Shown here in pieces: positions 61,605 through 64,000 of a stretch of DNA of 64,000 bases. Under the pieces are notes generated by a model that worked only from the letters and a program-made list of their open reading frames with translations, did no database searches and was not told the DNA's origin. Every line of letters begins with the position of its first letter. Position 1 is the stretch's first letter. Origin of the DNA: Pseudokineococcus lusitanus (lineage in GTDB: Bacteria > Actinomycetota > Actinomycetes > Actinomycetales > Quadrisphaeraceae); NCBI RefSeq assembly GCF_003751265.1, contig NZ_RJKN01000002.1, forward strand, positions 310,001 to 374,000, written 5' to 3'. Position numbers and translations under genes: made by a program.

Positions 61605-62483
61605 TCAGCGCAGGAGCTGCAGGACGCCCTGGCCCATCTGGTTGGCCTGGGCCAGCATCGCCGTGCCGGCCTGGGACAGGATCTGCGACTTCGTGAAAGA
61701 GACCATCTCCGCGGCCATGTCGGTGTCACGGATGCGGCTCTCCGACGCGGTGAGGTTCTCCACCGAGACGTTGAGGTTCTTGATGGTCATCTCGAGGCGG
61801 TTCTGCTTCGCACCGAGGTCGGCGCGCGCCGTCGAGACCGTCTGGATCGCCGTGTCGAGCAGCTCGATGGCGCGGGCCGCGCCCGTCCCCGAGTTGTCGC
61901 TGACCCCCGCGGTGACGACGGAGGCGACCGAGGGGCCCTCCATGTCGAGGGCGGCGACGCCGAGGCCGGTCGCGCTGAGCGCCGTCGTGCCGCCGGCGTT
62001 GATGGCCACGGTGATCTGCTCGCCGCCGTTGGCACCCACCTGGAAGGCGCCCGAGTACGAGCCGTCGAGGAGGTTCTTGCCGTTGAACTGCGTGGTCGAG
62101 CTGATGCGCGTGAGCTCCTCGGCCAGCTGGTCGACCTCGGACTGGATGTTCGTCTTCGCCGAGTCGCTGAGGCCGCCGGTGTTGGAGGCCTGGACCGACA
62201 GGTCGCGCATGCGCTGGAGGATCGCGGTGGACGTCGACAGCGCGCCCTCCGCGGTCTGGACCACGGAGATGCCGTCCTGGGCGTTGCGGACGGCGACCTT
62301 GAGACCGCCGACCTGCGAGCGCAGGCCCTCGGAAATCGCGAGGCCGGCGGCGTCGTCGGCGGCGCGGTTGATCCGCAGGCCGGACGACAGCTTCTCGAGC
62401 GAGCTGGACACCGAGCCCTGCGTGACCGAGAGGTTCCGGTAGGCGTTGAACGCGGCGACGTTGTTGTTGATCTGGAAACCCAT
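61605..62483 (-). CDS. fliC: Flagellin 3
   Basis: 292 residues, the longest. N- and C-terminal domains are as in the others. The middle (about 150-225) is unique ([20 protein letters not shown]). N-terminal codons match flagellin 4 better than flagellins 1 and 2, so the four genes form two pairs. The ribosome-binding site is GGGAAGAGAG. Confidence 0.96.
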   Translation of the reverse strand: MGFQINNNVAAFNAYRNLSVTQGSVSSSLEKLSSGLRINRAADDAAGLAISEGLRSQVGGLKVAVRNAQDGISVVQTAEGALSTSTAILQRMRDLSVQASNTGGLSDSAKTNIQSEVDQLAEELTRISSTTQFNGKNLLDGSYSGAFQVGANGGEQITVAINAGGTTALSATGLGVAALDMEGPSVASVVTAGVSDNSGTGAARAIELLDTAIQTVSTARADLGAKQNRLEMTIKNLNVSVENLTASESRIRDTDMAAEMVSFTKSQILSQAGTAMLAQANQMGQGVLQLLR

Positions 62484-62514
62484 GAGGTGTCTCTCTTCCC
62501 TGAGGTGGTGACGC

Positions 62515-62541
62515 CGAGGGCCCCCGTCCGTGGGGGCCTCG
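62515..62541 (-). promoter_or_regulatory. 5'-terminal ACGGAC hairpin, flagellin 3 leader
   Basis: A stem of 7 bp plus 3 bp around a bulge presents ACGGAC. The stem sequence differs from flagellins 1, 2 and 4 while the loop is kept, i.e. compensatory change. Confidence 0.65.
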
Positions 62542-62549
62542 GGGAGTGC

Positions 62550-62575
62550 ATCGGCACGACGGCCGGCTCCTTGAG
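62550..62575 (-). promoter_or_regulatory. Sigma-28 promoter of flagellin 3, with full palindrome upstream
   Basis: Minus strand CTCAAG (62570-62575), 14 bases, GCCGAT (62550-62555). TCACCCG-GA-CGGGTGA at 62592-62607 is a perfect palindrome. Confidence 0.8.
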
Positions 62576-62615
62576 CGCGGCCGCGCGCGGTTCACCCGGA
62601 CGGGTGACGGCGAGG

Positions 62616-62641
62616 GGCGGACCACCCGGGGGTGGTCCGCC
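62616..62641 (-). terminator. Terminator of flagellin gene 4
   Basis: 12-base arms (62616-62627 and 62630-62641) fold into a GC hairpin 20 bases after the stop. Confidence 0.75.
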
Positions 62642-62661
62642 CGCCGTGGTGCGGTCGTACG

Positions 62662-63528
62662 TCAGCGCAGGAGCTGCAGGACGCCCTGGCCCATCTGGTT
62701 GGCCTGCGCGAGCATCGCCGTGCCGGCCTGGGACAGGATCTGCGACTTCGTGAACGAGACCATCTCCGCCGCCATGTCGGTGTCACGGATACGGCTCTCC
62801 GACGCGGTGAGGTTCTCCACCGAGACGTTGAGGTTCTTGATGGTCATCTCGAGGCGGTTCTGCTTCGCACCGAGGTCCGCGCGGGTCGTCGAGACGGCCT
62901 GGATGGCCTTGTCGATCGTCTCGAGGGCGTCGGCGTCCGTGACGTCGATGCCCTGCGTCGCCGAGGCGCCCTGCACGCCGAGGCCGGCCGCGCCGACGCC
63001 CAGCGGCGTCGAGGCCGGGTCGGCGGGGTCGGTCAGCCCCGCGTTGATGGCGACGGTGATCTGCTCGCCGCCGTTGGCGCCGACCTGGAAGGCACCGGAG
63101 TAGGCGCCGTCCAGCAGCTTCTTGCCGTTGAACTGGGTCGTGTCCGCGATGCGGGTCAGCTCCTGGGCGAGCTGGTCGACCTCCTTCTGGATGTTCGCCG
63201 TCGCCTCGGTGCTGAGACCACCGGTGTTGGCGGCCTGGACGGTGAGGTCACGCATGCGCTGCAGGATCGAGGTGCTCGTCGACAGCGCGCCCTCCGCGGT
63301 CTGGACGACGGAGATGCCGTCCTGGGCGTTGCGGACGGCGACCTTGAGGCCCCCGACCTGCGAGCGCAGGCCCTCGGAGATCGCGAGGCCGGCGGCGTCG
63401 TCGGCGGCGCGGTTGATCCGCAGGCCGGACGAGAGCTTCTCGAGCGAGCTGGAGACCGAGCCCTGCGTGACCGAGAGGTTCCGGTACGCGTTGAACGCGG
63501 CGACGTTGTTGTTGATCTGGAAACCCAT
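62662..63528 (-). CDS. fliC: Flagellin 4
   Basis: 288 residues. Canonical ends; variable middle (about 150-220) rich in Asp/Ala/Pro (LTDPADPASTPLGVGAAGLG). It is the flagellin gene nearest fliA. Ribosome-binding site ACGGAGGAG is the strongest of the four. Confidence 0.96.
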   Translation of the reverse strand: MGFQINNNVAAFNAYRNLSVTQGSVSSSLEKLSSGLRINRAADDAAGLAISEGLRSQVGGLKVAVRNAQDGISVVQTAEGALSTSTSILQRMRDLTVQAANTGGLSTEATANIQKEVDQLAQELTRIADTTQFNGKKLLDGAYSGAFQVGANGGEQITVAINAGLTDPADPASTPLGVGAAGLGVQGASATQGIDVTDADALETIDKAIQAVSTTRADLGAKQNRLEMTIKNLNVSVENLTASESRIRDTDMAAEMVSFTKSQILSQAGTAMLAQANQMGQGVLQLLR

Positions 63529-63565
63529 GGCGGGTGCTCCTCCGTGAGATGTGGTGCTCCGGTGA

Positions 63566-63589
63566 CGGGCCCCCGTCCGTGGGGACCCG
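63566..63589 (-). promoter_or_regulatory. 5'-terminal ACGGAC hairpin, flagellin 4 leader
   Basis: A 9-bp stem (one U-G pair) closes exactly the ACGGAC hexaloop. It is the most stable of the four leader hairpins. Confidence 0.65.
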
Positions 63590-63597
63590 CTGACCTC

Positions 63598-63623
63598 ATC
63601 GGCCCGGCGGGCGGGCTCTTGAG
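63598..63623 (-). promoter_or_regulatory. Sigma-28 promoter of flagellin 4
   Basis: Minus strand CTCAAG (63618-63623), 14 bases, GCCGAT (63598-63603); CCG-N2-CGG element at 63643-63655. Confidence 0.8.
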
Positions 63624-63673
63624 GGGACGGTGGGGCGCTGGGCCGACCGGGTGACCGTCAGCGCCGGGGTGCC

Positions 63674-64000
63674 TCAGGCGGGCTGCGCCTGCCGCAGCGG
63701 CGAGCCCGTGCGCTGCAGCGGCAGCGAGGCGGTGGCCCGCTCGACGCGCGCACCGGCGCGGGCGGCGAGGACCTCGCGGGCCGAGGCGCCGGCGGCGGCG
63801 CTGCCGACCCCCGCGGCCGCGGCGTGCAGGGCGACGTCGGCGTAGAAGGCCTCGCGGCGGCGGGCCGCGACGCCCGTGGGCGCCGGGGCGGCGGGGCGCG
63901 GCTCGAGGACGCTCTCCATCGCGGCGCGGAGGAGCCCGAGCGCCTCGGTGCGCAGCTGGCTGACGCGGGACTCGGTGACGCCGAGCTCGGCGGCGACCTC
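63674..64000 (-). CDS. fliA: Flagellar sigma-28 factor FliA, C-terminal part (5' cut by window edge)
   Basis: 108 residues visible, in frame to the last base. They begin EVAAELGVTESRVSQLRTEA, the region 4.2 helix-turn-helix of FliA/WhiG-type sigma factors that reads the -35. A ~75-residue Ala/Arg-rich tail follows region 4, longer than in usual FliA. It is next to the flagellins and is the obvious factor for the CTCAAG/GCCGAT promoters. Confidence 0.85.
   Translation of the reverse strand, partial: EVAAELGVTESRVSQLRTEALGLLRAAMESVLEPRPAAPAPTGVAARRREAFYADVALHAAAAGVGSAAAGASAREVLAARAGARVERATASLPLQRTGSPLRQAQPA

Noticed and set aside
1-64000. Search for tRNA, rRNA, riboswitch or insertion sequence
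   Set aside because: No cloverleaf, rRNA segment, transposase gene or known riboswitch core was recognised by reading; a covariance-model scan would be needed to exclude small RNAs.

Overview
The window is about 64 kb of very GC-rich DNA with GTG starts, stop/start overlaps (ATGA, GTGA) and several apparently leaderless genes. It carries a Gram-positive-type flagellar system (no P- or L-ring genes in view), CsrA, a bkd-type 2-oxoacid dehydrogenase, a trehalose synthase with ThuA, and a CopD/CtaG fusion. Together these point to a motile actinomycete, perhaps near Kineosporiales; the genus is an inference and cannot be fixed from the sequence. No rRNA, tRNA, CRISPR array, transposase or prophage gene was seen.

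Left part (1-29.8 kb), metabolism. The window opens inside a secreted GH30-like glycosidase with ricin-type, Ig-like and discoidin-like modules. A carbohydrate ABC importer (lipoprotein plus two permeases, no ATPase) follows, behind a promoter and a LacI-type operator. Next come a LOV-PP2C blue-light phosphatase, a thioredoxin-NHL protein, an S9 peptidase and a CopD-CtaG membrane protein. The trehalose cluster (P-loop kinase fused to GH13_33-type trehalose synthase, Gfo/Idh/MocA oxidoreductase, ThuA) is followed by bkdABC in reverse, a HisC-type aminotransferase and galE. A WXG100-like protein overlapping an alpha/beta hydrolase, a small unknown protein, a MOSC protein and a zinc alcohol dehydrogenase complete this half.

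Right part (29.8-64 kb), a flagellar regulon almost entirely on the minus strand. In transcription order it reads: fliA (3' part only), four flagellin genes each with its own promoter and terminator, fliD-fliS-chaperone, flgB-flgC-fliE-fliF-fliG-fliH-fliI-fliJ-(NlpC/P60-SLT hydrolase)-fliK-flgD-flgE, flbD-motA-motB-fliL, fliM-fliN, fliO-fliP-fliQ-fliR-flhB-(small membrane protein), then flhA-(FlhF-like)-(small membrane protein)-csrA. Two plus-strand genes (an SDR and a DUF6518-like membrane protein) sit between the last two operons. flgK, flgL, flgG, fliW and che genes are not in the window.

The regulatory layer is the most interesting part. Ten transcription units share a sigma-28 promoter of the form CTCAAG-N14/15-GCCGAT. 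Each has a CCG-N2-CGG element (full palindrome TCACCCG-N2-CGGGTGA in the best case) just upstream. All four flagellin leaders, and the flbD and flgB leaders, carry a stem-loop that presents the same ACGGAC hexaloop near the predicted 5' end; stems vary but the loop does not. ANGGA also recurs at the ribosome-binding sites. Because csrA closes the same regulon, I infer a coordinated CsrA-RNA circuit controlling flagellin and motor synthesis.
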